Below, one piece after another: positions 1 through 11,150 of a stretch of 64,000 bases of DNA (within the stretch, counting starts at the first letter, position 1; every line of letters starts with the position of its first letter). Position numbers and translations under genes: made by a program. A model generated the notes under the pieces. That model did no database searches, was not told the origin of the DNA, and saw only the letters and a program-made list of their open reading frames with translations. Source of the DNA: Primula veris (lineage: Eukaryota > Streptophyta > Magnoliopsida > Ericales > Primulaceae); contig OY821743.1 of NCBI GenBank assembly GCA_963682055.1, positions 29,622,702-29,686,701 of the forward strand, written 5' to 3'.

Positions 1-1133
1 TGAAATGCACTACATCAAAGTCTCATGAAGAAAAGCTTAGTATTTATTATTGTAAGTCCATTTTTTTAGCCTGAGGTATAATTGATCTCTATATTCCCAA
101 TATAATGTTTGATATACTTGAATTTTTAATTAGTGGCACAAGTTTATACCAATACATTATAGTAAAGTGGGTTTATCTTTTCACAGTGCATGATGATGAA
201 AGACACAAATACTTTTCCTTCAAGTACTTCTACTTTTCCTACATGTTTGAGTAAAAGTAGTTCTTTTAGGAAGCTAACTTTGGACAGTCGTTTATCGTGG
301 CTCAATAAATGTAGTAATGTTCACATTCTCATATCTTAAATCAATAGCTTGTTTGTTAATCATCAAATAGTCTAATAATGCAAAAGTGACTAAATTTTGA
401 TCCAAAATATTAAAGAAAATAAAGTGCACGGTCGATACTGACATGGAAGGGCCGATAGTACTCACTCGAGACTTCGAAAGTTAGCGACAACACATTTCAA
501 CTTCGTCATTAGTGCGAGGGAAAGATATTCACTTTCTCCTCCTGCGTGACGATGGCGCAAGACAAGAAAACATGCGATGATGAAGCATTGGGATGGGGAA
601 GAAGCAAGTTTTGAAATGAAATTATGCGTAGTATGACATCTGCAACTTTGACATAATTAAGTCCTCCAATGTGAAAACCGAAAGAAAAAATTGTAGTTCA
701 TATTAAATTAAACAAAAACCGAGAGTGTGATGTGTAAAAACAGTTATGATTGCTTATTTCTTTTTGTTTTGCTGAAACATTTATCAACTGATTGTAATTT
801 CTATTCATGGAAAAAGCTACCTCTTTAGTTGATTATCATTTATCATTTTGTTATAATAAATTTCCATTGCTAGCTAGCTAAATAAACTACATCAAACATA
901 TTTATTCACATGTAATACATAAGATAAAAGTACTCATGAATTATGAGATCTCGAACTTTAACATAAGTCGTCAAATGAAGACAGCTAATTAACACTATTG
1001 GTTAACCATTTTATTTAAATGAATTTCTAAAGCAAATCAAATAAAATTTTCATAGTAAAACATTTCTTTGCACGTCTGGAATCCCAAAAGTTTCATTGTA
1101 GAATACTAATTTCTGTTAGGACCGAGATTTATT
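1..1133. other. AT-rich intergenic DNA
   Basis: No open reading frame of note, no recognisable domain and no clear repeat structure is seen in this stretch. It flanks the left end of the MULE composite. The only landmark is a pyrimidine/purine-mixed segment around 430-600 that is slightly richer in GC, but it translates to nothing I recognise. Confidence 0.5.
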
Positions 1134-1380
1134 GAATTTTTATACTATATTTTTTCTGAAAAAACGCACAAACCATAGAAAAAATCTATGGTTTACAGTG
1201 ATTCTTAATCTACGGTTTACAGCGATTTCTGAAAAATTATCCAAACCGTAGATTTAATCTACGGTTTGCAGTGAATTACTGCAAACCGTAGATTGGATGA
1301 TTTTTCAGAAATTACACAGTCAGTCCCGCTCGTCAAAATTACACAGTCAGTCCCTGCATGAAAAATTACACGGTCAGTCC
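1134..1380. repeat. Left MULE terminal region with nested hairpins and subterminal repeats
   Basis: The first 70 bp match the reverse complement of the right end (to 9707). From 1170 to 1295 there are several short palindromes built from AAACCGTAGAT and ATCTACGGTTT. From about 1308 to 1376 the motif AATTACACRGTCAGTCCC appears three times in tandem with short spacers. Similar subterminal motifs recur, in reverse, near 4610 and 9565. These are plausible transposase binding sites, by inference only. Confidence 0.7.
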
Positions 1381-2099
1381 CTGAAAAACAAAATTTTACG
1401 TTTTTAACAAAAAAACACAAATTTATCAAAAACCCTCTCTCTCTCTCTCAAAAACTCAAATTTATCATCCAAAAAAATTCAAATCAATCAACCACAATAA
1501 CCATCAACTTTCTTAACAAAAAACCCCAAATCATCAATCAAATTTTGCTCTAATTCAAGATATTTCTTTATTCTCTATTTTATTATTTATTTTGTGTAAT
1601 TTCAATTTGTAAAATAGGAAAAAATATATAAAACATGCATATTGATTATTCACTTAGCTATATATAATTATTTGTTGTTTGTTTATATTAAATATATAAA
1701 TTATAATTGTTGATATTTGTTCCATTTTATAAAAAAAATTAGGGTTTTTATACAAATTTGTTTATTTAGATATTTATTACTAATGGTTTGGTTATGATGT
1801 TACATGTTACATGTTTATGTTTTTTATTTGTTTTGATTGAGAAAAATAAAAATAGTTACGCTTTATTAATATTTACCTGTTTTGAAAACTAGATTTTTAT
1901 AAAATTAGGTTTTTTTAATTAGTTTGTTTGCGCAAATGACCAATAAAAATTGGGGTTGTTGATATTTTTCCCGTTTTATAAAAAAAATAGAGTTTTTATT
2001 AAAATTTGTTTACTTAAATAATTAGAATAATTGTTTGGTTATCATTAAATGTGTATGTTTCTTATCTTGTTTTTATTGTTAAAAATAAAAATAGTTAGG

Positions 2100-4319
2100 A
2101 TGGCAGGGCCAGGTCCACAGATTAAATGCAGGATGGACATTTTACGACAGACCGGTCATATTTCAAATCAGACTTGGGATGCTGGAAGAGAAGCGGGTAG
2201 AGGAGATGCCCATAAGATTAGGATTTATAATTATAGTTAGCAGATACCGGCGCCTGACAGAGTAGTTGAAAATATGATTAGGGTCGGTTTTTACGGTATT
2301 CACACTATATGTAATTATACCGTAGACCGAGGCTTGATTACAGCCTTAGTTGATAGGTGGCGTGATGAGACCCACTCGTTCCATTTTGTCGGTGGAGAGT
2401 TGGGGATATCGTTACAGGATGTAGAGATTATGCTTGGTCTCAGGATAGATGGTCTTGCTGTTAACCGATCGGAGCGGAATGATACCAAGGCGAGCATGTT
2501 GAATATGATAGAGAGTTTGTTGGGTGTTAGACCTGGTGACAATCAAGTCGATACAAACTGTTTGACAGTTAGACTTGATTGGATGTTACATACCTTTGGT
2601 GAATTACCCCCCCCCCAACCCTAGTGAGGAGCGTTTGCTATATCAGTCCAGTGCTGCCATGTTATTATTACTTTGTGCACATGTGTTTTTAGATAATAGC
2701 ATTGATCAGATTCCACTATGGCCTCTGCCATTTCTAAAAGATTTTGATACATGTGCAGAGTATAGTTGGGGATCAGCTCTTCTGGCCTGGTTAGAGACTA
2801 ATTTATGCAAGTTGGTGCGTGGTAAATCTACCGGAGTAAGCGGGGCGGTGATGTTTCTCGATATGTGGGTGATGACCAGACTACTACCGGTTAGACCATG
2901 TGAAGGGTTCCCGGAAGATATTGAGCCACCTGAAGACTTGCCTAGGTTCCCCCTCGGTTACAGGTATGATATTATTTAATTTTTCTATTCGATTTGTTTT
3001 TCTTTTTATTGGGTCATCTATCATTTACTTATCTTATTTATATTTATTGTTTATCGGATTTTGTTTGTATATTACAGATGAAAGATTTGGAGGGTTACTA
3101 ATCTTAAGTCATATGTCTACGTACACAATGTGGTCAACATACGGGACCAGTTTGACCATATGTCGCATGAACATGTAAATTTTCACTTTCTTATTTCCTA
3201 CATATAACTTATGTATTATATGTTGTATATGATTGCATTAGTCTTATGTTCGTAGAATTTATTACTAGTCTTTTTAAACCATTGTTTACATATTCTAATA
3301 ATAATTTTGCGGATTACAGATAGTCTGGCAACCTTACGGGAACCTCGATGACTATCCGGAATACTGCACGCGGGACCGTGATATGTGGCATTGTTCTGTT
3401 CCTCTCATTTGTAATGAGAAGATTGAGTTCCACCCCGCGGACAGGTTCATGAGACAGTTCGGTTTTGTTCAGATTGTCCCTACATATATTTGGAAACACA
3501 AACAGGGTCACGGCAAGGATATAAGATATGGGATTAAACCTGATCAAAAACACGATTGGCTTGCACTTTTTGAAGAGTTTATAACCGTGTGGAATGACCG
3601 CCACAACCGGCTTATTAACGGCGAATTTGGCACGGGGACGTCACCGGATTACATGAGATGGTATAGAGAGAGGACCCGCATCTTTATAAACCCACCTGAA
3701 CTTGGACTGCCATCTCACGGTTTTCGCGAGCATACGGGTGTGCTCAATAAAATGGTAACAACTAGTTAAAATTCATTAATATTTTTTTGCTGTTTTTTGT
3801 TTGTATATCTCAATACTAATAAATAATTTATTTATTTTCAGAAAGCGATGTTGCGCCGCAGTTTCAAATCGTTCAAACGACTGAAATCTAAAACGGACGT
3901 GGACTTACTACGTGCGGAATTCAATGAATTTACGCTAAGGCTTATTTCAGGAGGATGACGACGACGATGATGGTGATGACGATCAAGGTTACGACCCAAG
4001 AACTTACGCTAGGGCTTCAAGTTATCGGCATTTCGAAAGAGGCAGAGGGGAAGGCGAATCTAGTAGTGGCGGGCGTAGCGGGGGTAGAAGAACGAGTGGA
4101 GGTCGACGCCCGACTACAGATCAGGGTGTGAGTTCCAGCGGTCATCGTCGTGCTTCTTTTACTGGATCGGACTACATACACGACGATGTTCCGTTCGATT
4201 ATCATAGACAATCATTTGGGTCGTACGAGCATCATCCTAGTCAGCATTCAACCGACAGTCGGATTTACAATTACATCACACGAGCGTGCTCCGCATCCAG
4301 AATCGCAGCATCGAGATAG
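2100..4319 (+). pseudogene. Plant mobile domain (MAIN/MAIL-like) pseudogene
   Basis: Translation from the ATG at 2100 gives a glycine-rich N-terminus and then a plant mobile domain (aminotransferase-like PMD) covering about 2230-3770. Diagnostic stretches include FVGGELGISLQDVEIMLGL, IPLWPLPFLKDFDT, IVWQPYGNLDDYPEYC, and DRFMRQFGFVQIVPTYIW followed by W-x-D-R. Likely exons are about 2100-2963, 3078-3175, 3320-3752 and 3842-about 4319. Introns with GT/AG ends lie near 2964, 3176 and 3753. Breaks are clear: an in-frame TAG at 2238, a frameshift at the poly-C run near 2605-2615, stops in the second exon, and a shift near 3957 before an acidic and Gly/Arg/Ser-rich tail. PMD proteins exist both as host genes (MAIN, MAIL1) and as cargo of transposons. 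The position between MULE-type ends argues for cargo. Confidence 0.8.
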
Positions 4320-4571
4320 ACGTCGTCCGGAGCTAAACGAAATCGAAGAGTCCACTGAGCCGTCATCAGACAGATTAACATCGGCGGGAAAGATGCTCCT
4401 TATGTCCAACTTTAAAGGATTTAGTCGTGCAAAAAAATGCACATTTGTTTTTTTTAATTTGAGCTAACTGATTTGTATGTTTGATTTTGAAGTTATAAAT
4501 TTGATTTGTATGTTTGATTTTTTTTAATTTGATTTGTATGTTTTATTTTTAAGTTATAAATTTGTAAAAAA

Positions 4572-4770
4572 TATTCAGTATTTTAATTGATATGACCAAT
4601 ATTGAGTTTTTACGAAATGCAGGGACTGTTCTGCAATTTCTGAAAACTTCAGCAAACTGTACATTTAATGTACGGTTTGAACAGAATTCATACAGACCGT
4701 ACATTTTTTGTACGGTTTGTCTGTAAATTTCGAAATAATGTAGTACAAACAGTAAAACTCTTGGTTAATA
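4572..4770. repeat. Internal copy of the MULE right-end sequence
   Basis: The stretch from TATTTTAATTGATATGACCAATAT through CAATTTCTGAAAAC to a pair of hairpins (GTACATTTAATGTACGG and ACCGTACATTTTTTGTACGGT) is a diverged direct copy of about 9525-9707, the right end of the whole element. It therefore looks like the original right end of a PMD-carrying element (1134 to about 4760), placed immediately before the transposase module. Confidence 0.65.
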
Positions 4771-5186
4771 ACCAACCCGTTAAAAAAAAACACTACAAAC
4801 CGTAAAATTAATATACGGTTTGTAGTATAAATGACATTGGATACCATATCCATCAAATGCATCCGACAACACTTTCTCACTTTTGAATTATTATGAGATG
4901 ACAACCCTATCCGAAAATAACTACTCAATGCATTATTAAAGTTTGAAAATAACTACACCTTGTGGGGTTTCTGAAATTTAACCAACCCGTTAAAAAAAAC
5001 ACTACAAACCGTAAAAGTAATCTACGGTTTGTAGTGTAAATGACATTGGATACCATATCCATCAAATGCATCCGACAACACTTTCTCACTTTTGAATTAT
5101 TATGAGATGACAACCCTATCCGAAAATGACTACTCAATGCATTATTAAAGTTTGAAAATGACTACACCTTGGGGGTTTCTGAAATT
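4769..5186. repeat. Tandem duplication of about 208 bp, each copy with a TACGGTTTGTAG hairpin
   Basis: Two near-identical copies lie head to tail, about 4769-4977 and 4978-5186. Each begins ACCAACCCGTTAAAAAA, contains an ACTACAAACCGTAAAA...TACGGTTTGTAGT palindrome, and ends with GGGTTTCTGAAATT. They lie directly upstream of the TATA box and start region of the transposase module, so they may be promoter or subterminal repeats of that module. Confidence 0.8.
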
Positions 5187-5190
5187 ATGT

Positions 5191-5200
5191 GTATAAATAT
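5191..5200 (+). promoter_or_regulatory. Putative TATA box of the transposase module
   Basis: GTATAAATATGG follows the duplicated hairpin block. About 115 bp of A/C-rich leader without an ATG separates it from the first in-frame transposase codons at 5314. Spacing and composition fit a plant core promoter. No experimental support can be seen here. Confidence 0.45.
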
Positions 5201-5313
5201 GGCTCATTTTTGTCAATTCTAACAATCTCTAAAATCAAACACAAACACTCACTTGAATCTCTTCAAAAATACTCATTTCTCCCAAAAAAAATATAAACAA
5301 ACACTTTTCAAAA

Positions 5314-8136
5314 ATAAATTACGACTATGGTTATGACAACAACCAATGGAATTACAACAATGCTGATTCATCCAGTGGCTCAAACGATGAGCTAACTGAC
5401 TATACAGAGCATTTTAAAGTTGATGAATTGACTTGGGATACAAGGGATGAAATGCTTGCTGATCTTGCTGATGTGGCTGGAAATTGGGGTTTCATTCTTA
5501 CGATTCGTAGGTCTGGAGGGGGTGATGGGAGAAGAGCATCGTATGTTGATATTGTGTGTGATAAATCGGGGGTTTACGAAAAAAAGAAACCATCTTCCGT
5601 AAATTCAGGTACAAAGAAAAAAGATTGTTCATTTTTCATTAAGGGTTATTATTTAATGGTGAATGGATGTGTCAAGTAGAAAATGGTCAACATAACCACC
5701 CACCTCCTACTTACCTCCAAGGGCAAGCACAACGTGCTCGTTTAACACAAGAGGAAAAAGAAATGCTTAAAAGTTTAAGGCAAAGTAGTTTTAAAGTTAG
5801 TGCAATATTAGATGCCATAAAAAATCGAAATTCTGACAATGTATCGAATACTAAAACGATACATAATTATTTGGCTGGACTGAAAGTTAAAGAACGAGAT
5901 GGTAGAAACCCGATACAAGAACTGTTTAATTTGTTGGATAGACATCGCTATACCTTCTACTATAATATGAACCCAACAACTCAGCCTTGAGAACTTGTTT
6001 TTTGCACATCCCGATTCTATAAGGATGTTCAAAGCTTTTCCTGATGTATTGTTAATGGATTGTACATATAGGATAAACCGTTTGAATATGTCATTTCTAG
6101 AAGTTGTAGGAATGACATCAACGAACCAAACATATTGTTTAGGTTTTGTTTTCATGAGTGATGAGACTCAGGAAAGTTATATATGGGCTTTGAAAAAATT
6201 TAAAAATACATTGGAGGGTTGTATACTACCTAGTAGGGCTGGGCACGGTCCGGTTCAGTCCGGTTTTTGGTAAAACCGGAACCAAAACCGAAATTAATTT
6301 CGGTCCGGTTATTTTCGGATTTCGGTTTTCTGAAAATGTGAACCGAACCGAACCGGACCGAAACAACCCGGTTCGGTTCGGTTCCGGTTCTGGTTCGGTT
6401 TTCCGGTACCGGTTTTGGTTCAGTTGAAATTTCCAGATTCTTTATCCAGTCGGTTACTTAGGATTGTAAAAAGAAATTCATCAATTGAAAATAAGAGTAA
6501 CTAAAATTGTAATCTAAATTAAAATAAGAGGAACTAAAAGAAATTTCCAGATTTTTTATCCAGTCGGTTACTTAGGAGCAAACATGCTTGTAAAAGAAGA
6601 GGGGTGATGTTACAATTGTAATCTAAATTAAAATTTTCTTTTTGGGTTGTTAACTTGTTATCCCGCTTTCAAAGGAGTGAATAATAGCTAATCAAGCTAT
6701 TCTGTTGTCCTTATAATAATTTCTGAATTGTTATTTTTTGCCTTACCACTTATTTGAATTCTTTATCGATTGAAATTTCCAGATTGAAAATAAAAATAAA
6801 AATGCAAACAACAAAAGGGATGGTATGGATGCTCACCATTGAAAATTTGGAACAGAGAGAGAGACTGAGAGAGAATGTGGCGGGTGAGAGTGAGAGACTA
6901 AGAGTAATAACTAATAACTGATAAGGTCCATAAGCAAGTAAAGGAAGCCCTAAAAACATTTACATTACTGGTCCTTTATTTTGTTTGTTTGTTTCTTTAT
7001 TTAATCAAAGAAATTAATTTGTACATGTATGGTATAGAATTAATTAGTATATTTTTTCGGTTTTTTCGGGTTTTTTTTGGTTTTTTCTGTTTTACGGTTT
7101 TTTTGGTTTTACGGTTTTTTTCGGTTCGGTTATGCAGTGAACCGAAACCGGCCAGAATGGTTTTCGATCTTCTCGGTTTCGGTTTTTTCGGTTTCGGTTT
7201 TTTTCGGTTCGGTCCGGTTCGGTTTCCGGTCTGGGTCGGTTTTCGCGGGTTTTTGCCCAGCCCTACTACCTAGGGTGTTTGTAACCGACAGAGAAATGGC
7301 CTTGATAAATGTTTTATCCGTTGTTTTTCCCGATTCTCATCATATATTATGCACTTTTCATATTGCCAAAAATGTTTTGAAAAACTGTAAAAAAAATCCC
7401 AGATAAGGAGTGGCAAACGTTTCTAGATGATTGGGGTTTATTGGTTAATTCTGAGTCGATAGAGTAGTACAATCATAACCGATCTTCTTTCAATTTCTCT
7501 TACAAATCGTACCCTGCTGTGCTTAAGTATGTAGACAAGCTGTTAAATGATTATGCCGATAAGTTTGTTGTATGCTATACCAACCATACAACACATTTAG
7601 GTAACAGAACTAGCAATCGAGCCGAATAACAACATGCAAAGCTAAAAAGATCTCTTTCCACAAATACTGGCACGCTTGAAAATGTTTGGGTAGAGGTGAA
7701 TAAAATTCTAGAAAAACAGTTTGAGGATATTAAAATGAAGTTGGATAAATGCAAGTCTTATTTTCCACATTCAGAACGGACACCTCTATTTAAAAATCTT
7801 AGGACGTATATCACACACCATGCCTTTGATTTATTATTTCAAGAACACAAAAAATATAGTGGCCAGTCTGATAAGAATTGTTCTTGCGGTATAAAATTGT
7901 CTCACGGGTTACCTCATCATATTATGAGTGAACATATTTTATTCGGGAAGCCTCTTTCTCTAGAATATATTCATACATTCTGGAAAAAATTAGACGTAAT
8001 TGATGATAATGGGAACACCGATGATTATGGGGTAGATGGTGATCTAAAAGAGTTTAAAAGTGTTTATTCTACCAAAACTAATATTGAAAAATGGCGTATG
8101 AAACACACAACTCCGAGAGATAACCTTACCATCTAG
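5314..8136 (+). pseudogene. FAR1-like / MULE transposase pseudogene, split by a hAT insertion
   Basis: The reading frame can be followed in pieces. An acidic N-terminus begins at 5314, where the expected initiator reads ATA rather than ATG. It is followed by a FAR1-type zinc-binding region ending in VENGQHNHPPP near 5670-5705. The MULE transposase domain (DDE type) follows: LLMDCTYRINR near 6053, GMTSTNQTYCLGFVFMSDE near 6110, FVTDREMAL near 7278, then FPDSHHILCTFHIAKNV. A SWIM-like C-x-C...GLPHHI zinc motif lies near 7880-7920. Breaks: a frameshift near 5655, another near 5985, a stop at 7403 within an A-run, TAG at 7465 and TAA at 7627. The hAT element at 6234-7265 interrupts the catalytic domain. 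Excising that element with one copy of its duplication rejoins the frame exactly (LP/RVFVTD). DDE-type MULE transposases cut and paste the element. This copy cannot encode one. Confidence 0.85.
6234..7265. mobile_element. Non-autonomous hAT element with perfect 8 bp target duplication
   Basis: Terminal inverted repeats TAGGGCTGGGCA (6234-6245) and TGCCCAGCCCTA (7254-7265) are perfect over 12 bp. The flanking 8 bp CTACCTAG is duplicated exactly at 6226-6233 and 7266-7273. TIR type and 8 bp duplication identify the hAT superfamily. Subterminal regions are made of CGGTT/AACCG repeats on both sides, the usual arrangement of hAT transposase binding sites. An internal direct repeat (GAAATTTCCAGATTYTTTATCCAGTCGGTTACTTAGGA type) occurs at about 6427 and 6540. 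No transposase is encoded. The element sits inside the MULE transposase catalytic region, so it arrived later. Confidence 0.93.
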
Positions 8137-8389
8137 AACTTCCATGAATGATCCCGAAGTGAGACAAACTAGGGAGAGACCTAGAAAGGGAGACAATTCT
8201 AGTAAGAGAGATAAGTCAAGATGGGAGTATGTGGAGGAACAGAGTGCTAGTGTTAGTAGAGACAATGGCAAAGGTAAAGCGGAATAAACACCGAAGGTAA
8301 AGGTAAACCCAACAAGGAGGCCGCGAAACCAGACAAATGAACCCACCACCAATAGGCAAACCTTTCTGTACAGTAACCAAATATGGGTC

Positions 8390-8950
8390 ATGTTACATAA
8401 TTACATCGATACGGTTTATGATGTGTGTGGGGATGGTAAATGTGGGTTCCGAGTAATTGCAAATGTGATGGGTAAAGAACATGAGGAAGATGATTGGTAC
8501 ACAGTTAGATGTGAGTTGTTTCAAGAGCTGCAGTAAATGAAAAGTGTTTACTATGATCTGTTTGAGAATCTTGATTTTGAAGGTTACCGCTATGATTATA
8601 TTCTATCAAGTTTTAATTTTTATCATCCTACAAATTCCGCCCCTTGTGACAAATGGATGAGATTTCCGTCTTATGGTTTTTTAATTGCATCTCATTATAA
8701 TATGTCAATTGTATTGTTGTGATTATGGCCAAATAAAAATGGAGGGGTACAAGTATGGAACGCCACTTTTTTACCTCTTTATATTGGTCCGTCTCCTGGA
8801 ACGACATATTACATCCTTACTGTAATAGTGTACGCCAACAGTTGTCATTATGCTCAAGTTATTTCTAAAGAATGGATCTTCCCAATGCCAAGAATTATAG
8901 CACGGTGGAAACAAACATGCACTGAGGCTGCTGAGCCATGAAATGAACTT
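8390..8950 (+). pseudogene. OTU-like cysteine protease segment downstream of the MULE transposase
   Basis: The translation gives a DGKCGFRVIANVMG stretch at about 8432-8475, which matches the catalytic Asp-x-x-Cys block of OTU (ovarian tumour) proteases. It is followed by WYTVRCELFQEL and, after an in-frame stop at 8534, by SAPCDKWMRFPSYGFLIA and, near 8760, WNATFLPLY. Further stops occur at 8719 and 8939. OTU and Ulp1-type proteases are known cargo of some plant MULEs, either fused to the transposase or separate. Here a Lys/Arg-rich linker (8137-8380) with stops joins it to the transposase, so fusion is possible but not proven. It cannot be functional as it stands. Confidence 0.65.
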
Positions 8951-9559
8951 TTTCAAGCAAATTTCAACTTATATATGGCGCTAGAAAGGCAATCGGTAAA
9001 GCAAATTGTAACTGAAGAATAAGCTATAGACGTATCAAGTACATAATTAGTTTTTTATTTTAATTTTATATAAATTACTTTTTTTTCCAAATTGTTGTAA
9101 ATTTATATGATGTATTATGTTTAATAAATATGTTTTATGAAATTTAGTTAATGTTTGCATATTGAGTTAATTTCTTTTATGAAATTTATATAATTTATGA
9201 TTGTTTCATTCAAGAAAATTGACGATTGACACAAAATTGACGATTTAGTTAATGTTTCATATTGCGTTATCTAAGTGTTAAAAACAAACCAAAAACACTT
9301 AACAAAAATTGACGATTTAGTTAATGTTTCAATAAATCTCAACTTATACACTTGACAAAAAGATAACATTAACCAAAAACATAAAATTTATCAAATCAAC
9401 TTTTTTTTTGTAAATTTGTGTAAATTTTGTGTTTAGAATTGACCAAATTTATTTTATGTAAATTTTTAAGAATAAGCCATTTACTTTTTTTATTAAAAAA
9501 ATCATGTTTAATTTGAAAACAATATTTAGTATTTTAATTGATATGATCAATATGCAGTT

Positions 9560-9707
9560 TTTAGAAATTACAAGGACTTATTTGCAATTTCTGAAAACTA
9601 CATTCAAACCGTAGATTTAATCTACGGTTTGCAGTGAAGCACTGTAAACCGTAGATTTTTTCTATGATTTGTGCGTTTTTTCAGAAAAAAATGTAGTATA
9701 AAAATCC
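9560..9707. repeat. Right MULE terminal inverted repeat and hairpin
   Basis: A perfect 11 bp-arm palindrome CCGTAGATTTAATCTACGG at 9610-9628 is followed by a second TACGGTTT half, a TGTGCGTTTTTTCAGAAAA block and GTATAAAAATCC. In reverse complement this matches 1134-1200. It defines the right limit of the composite. Confidence 0.75.
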
Positions 9708-11019
9708 AGTCTCATCTAAAAATCAAAATACAAATTAACCAAAAATTTAATATTTAACAAAAACATTCGAAACAGTGTAGCACGTGCCGGCCTGCAAACG
9801 TTAAAGTATAAACTACAAAGACCGAATCCAGATCCAACGACCATATTTTCCCATCAAACTCAGACGAGATAATCCAACGGTTCAAAATCATCCTACTTTC
9901 CCACCCGTTCGATCTTCATCTCAAAACAAAACATTCCCAAAATTAGCACAAGTTGGGTAAAGTTTAAATGAACTCCCATGAGCTATGGAAATTTCAAAAT
10001 AGCCAACATAAACTATCTACATTTTGCAATTAACCTGCTTGAGCAAATCTTCAAAGGGGATAATTTTTTGTACGTTGGTCCGTTTTAGAAAATAATACTC
10101 TTAATATTTGTATTGTCGTAACAAATGTAGTAAGATAGTAGCTAGCAACAAATTACTTATTTAAGTAACATAGAGGGAACTAGGTGAATACAGTCAGGGA
10201 TTATACCCTTCATATGAAAAAAATTCTTACTATTTTGATTAAATCTTCAAAAAATAGCGTTTCATCATCTTACATATTATGACAATAACTCGTACCGTTC
10301 CATCCCGAAATAAGTGTCATGCTTTCCATTTTGAAACGTATCAAAATAAATGTACACCTTCCTTTTTTTTAAGTAAATTTTCTGTTTCATTTTCTGAAAT
10401 ATGTCTTTTTGGTAGTAAAATCATATCAAATTTACAATTATAATAACATATTTTATGTAGTAAATTGTTTTTCTTTGAAAATTTTAATTTTTTAATATTT
10501 TTTATTGAATTTTAAGTGAAATTGATTCAAATTACTACATATCGGAGTTTTCGAAGCAGCATACATATTTCAGGACGGATGAAGTATCAAGTATGAAAAA
10601 AAATTATATAGAACATCAGTCACTCACATAATATAGTTCTTGCATCTGTCCATGTAAAGCCTGATGGAGGTTAATTGTAAAGTTTATCATACACATGGCC
10701 AATTCAAAACACACTCATAGTCCATGGACATCACCCGCAATATGCCCTCACAATAAGTAACCAAACCAAAATATAGTACTATAACAATCACAATTTATGC
10801 CCACTTCATCCTTATTAAATAACTTCCAAAATGCAAAAATATACGGAGTTTACAACATAGATAGCTTGATGGAAGTTGATTGCAAAATGTAATCAGTATG
10901 AGGAGGCATATAAAAAAAACACCCAAACTTGATGGTTATTAGTAGCAATATTGCCTCATTATATCATAAGTAACCAAACCTCAAAAACATAGTTCAACAA
11001 TTACACTTTACTTCATCTC
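9708..11019. other. Intergenic region upstream of the MORN gene, with a Stowaway-type MITE and a degenerate duplication
   Basis: No coding sequence is recognised. A TA-flanked MITE occupies 10295-10584 (listed separately). From about 10655 to 11020 two diverged direct repeats of about 210 bp can be followed (TGATGGAGGTTAATTG / TGATGGAAGTTGATTG, then ATAAGTAACCAAACC in both). The second ends at the CT-rich tract 11017-11030 just before the MORN gene leader. Confidence 0.6.
10295..10584. mobile_element. Stowaway-like MITE
   Basis: The ends read CCGTTCCATCCCGAAATAAGTG on the left and, in reverse complement, CTTCATCCGTCCTGAAATATG on the right. Each is flanked by TA (10293-10294 and 10585-10586). 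TA duplication plus a CTCC-x-TCCGTCC-like terminus is typical of Tc1/mariner-derived Stowaway MITEs. There is no coding capacity. Confidence 0.65.
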
Positions 11020-11150
11020 TCTCTCTCTCTACAATTTTACTCGGGCGGAGAGAACACAGAGCCCCTTTATCCCGCGCCACCTCAAAAATAAAAAATAATG
11101 GACCCAATCCAACGGCCCTAGTTTCTCCAAACTAAATTAATTTAATAAAA

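Larger units (their letters stand above)
1134..9707 (+). mobile_element. Decayed Mutator-like (MULE) composite carrying PMD, FAR1-like transposase and OTU modules
   Basis: The two ends form terminal inverted repeats of about 65-70 bp. The left end reads GAATTTTTATACTA from 1134. The reverse complement of the right end reads GGATTTTTATACTA from 9707. Both continue through a CTGAAAAAACGCACAAA block and a hairpin of AAACCGTA/TACGGTTT type. Between them lie a plant-mobile-domain pseudogene, a MULE/FAR1-type transposase pseudogene and an OTU-like segment, all on the + strand. This cargo is typical of plant Mutator-like elements. Candidate 9 bp target duplications (1125-1133 and 9708-9716) agree at only about 5 positions, so insertion age or end placement is uncertain. 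A TIR-like block also occurs internally near 4570-4770, so this may be two related elements side by side. All coding modules carry stops or frameshifts, so the copy is not autonomous. Confidence 0.75.

Noticed and set aside
6989..7406. Phe/Gly/Val-rich open frames
   Set aside because: They arise from CGGTT repeats at the right side of the hAT element and run across its boundary, so they are not genes.
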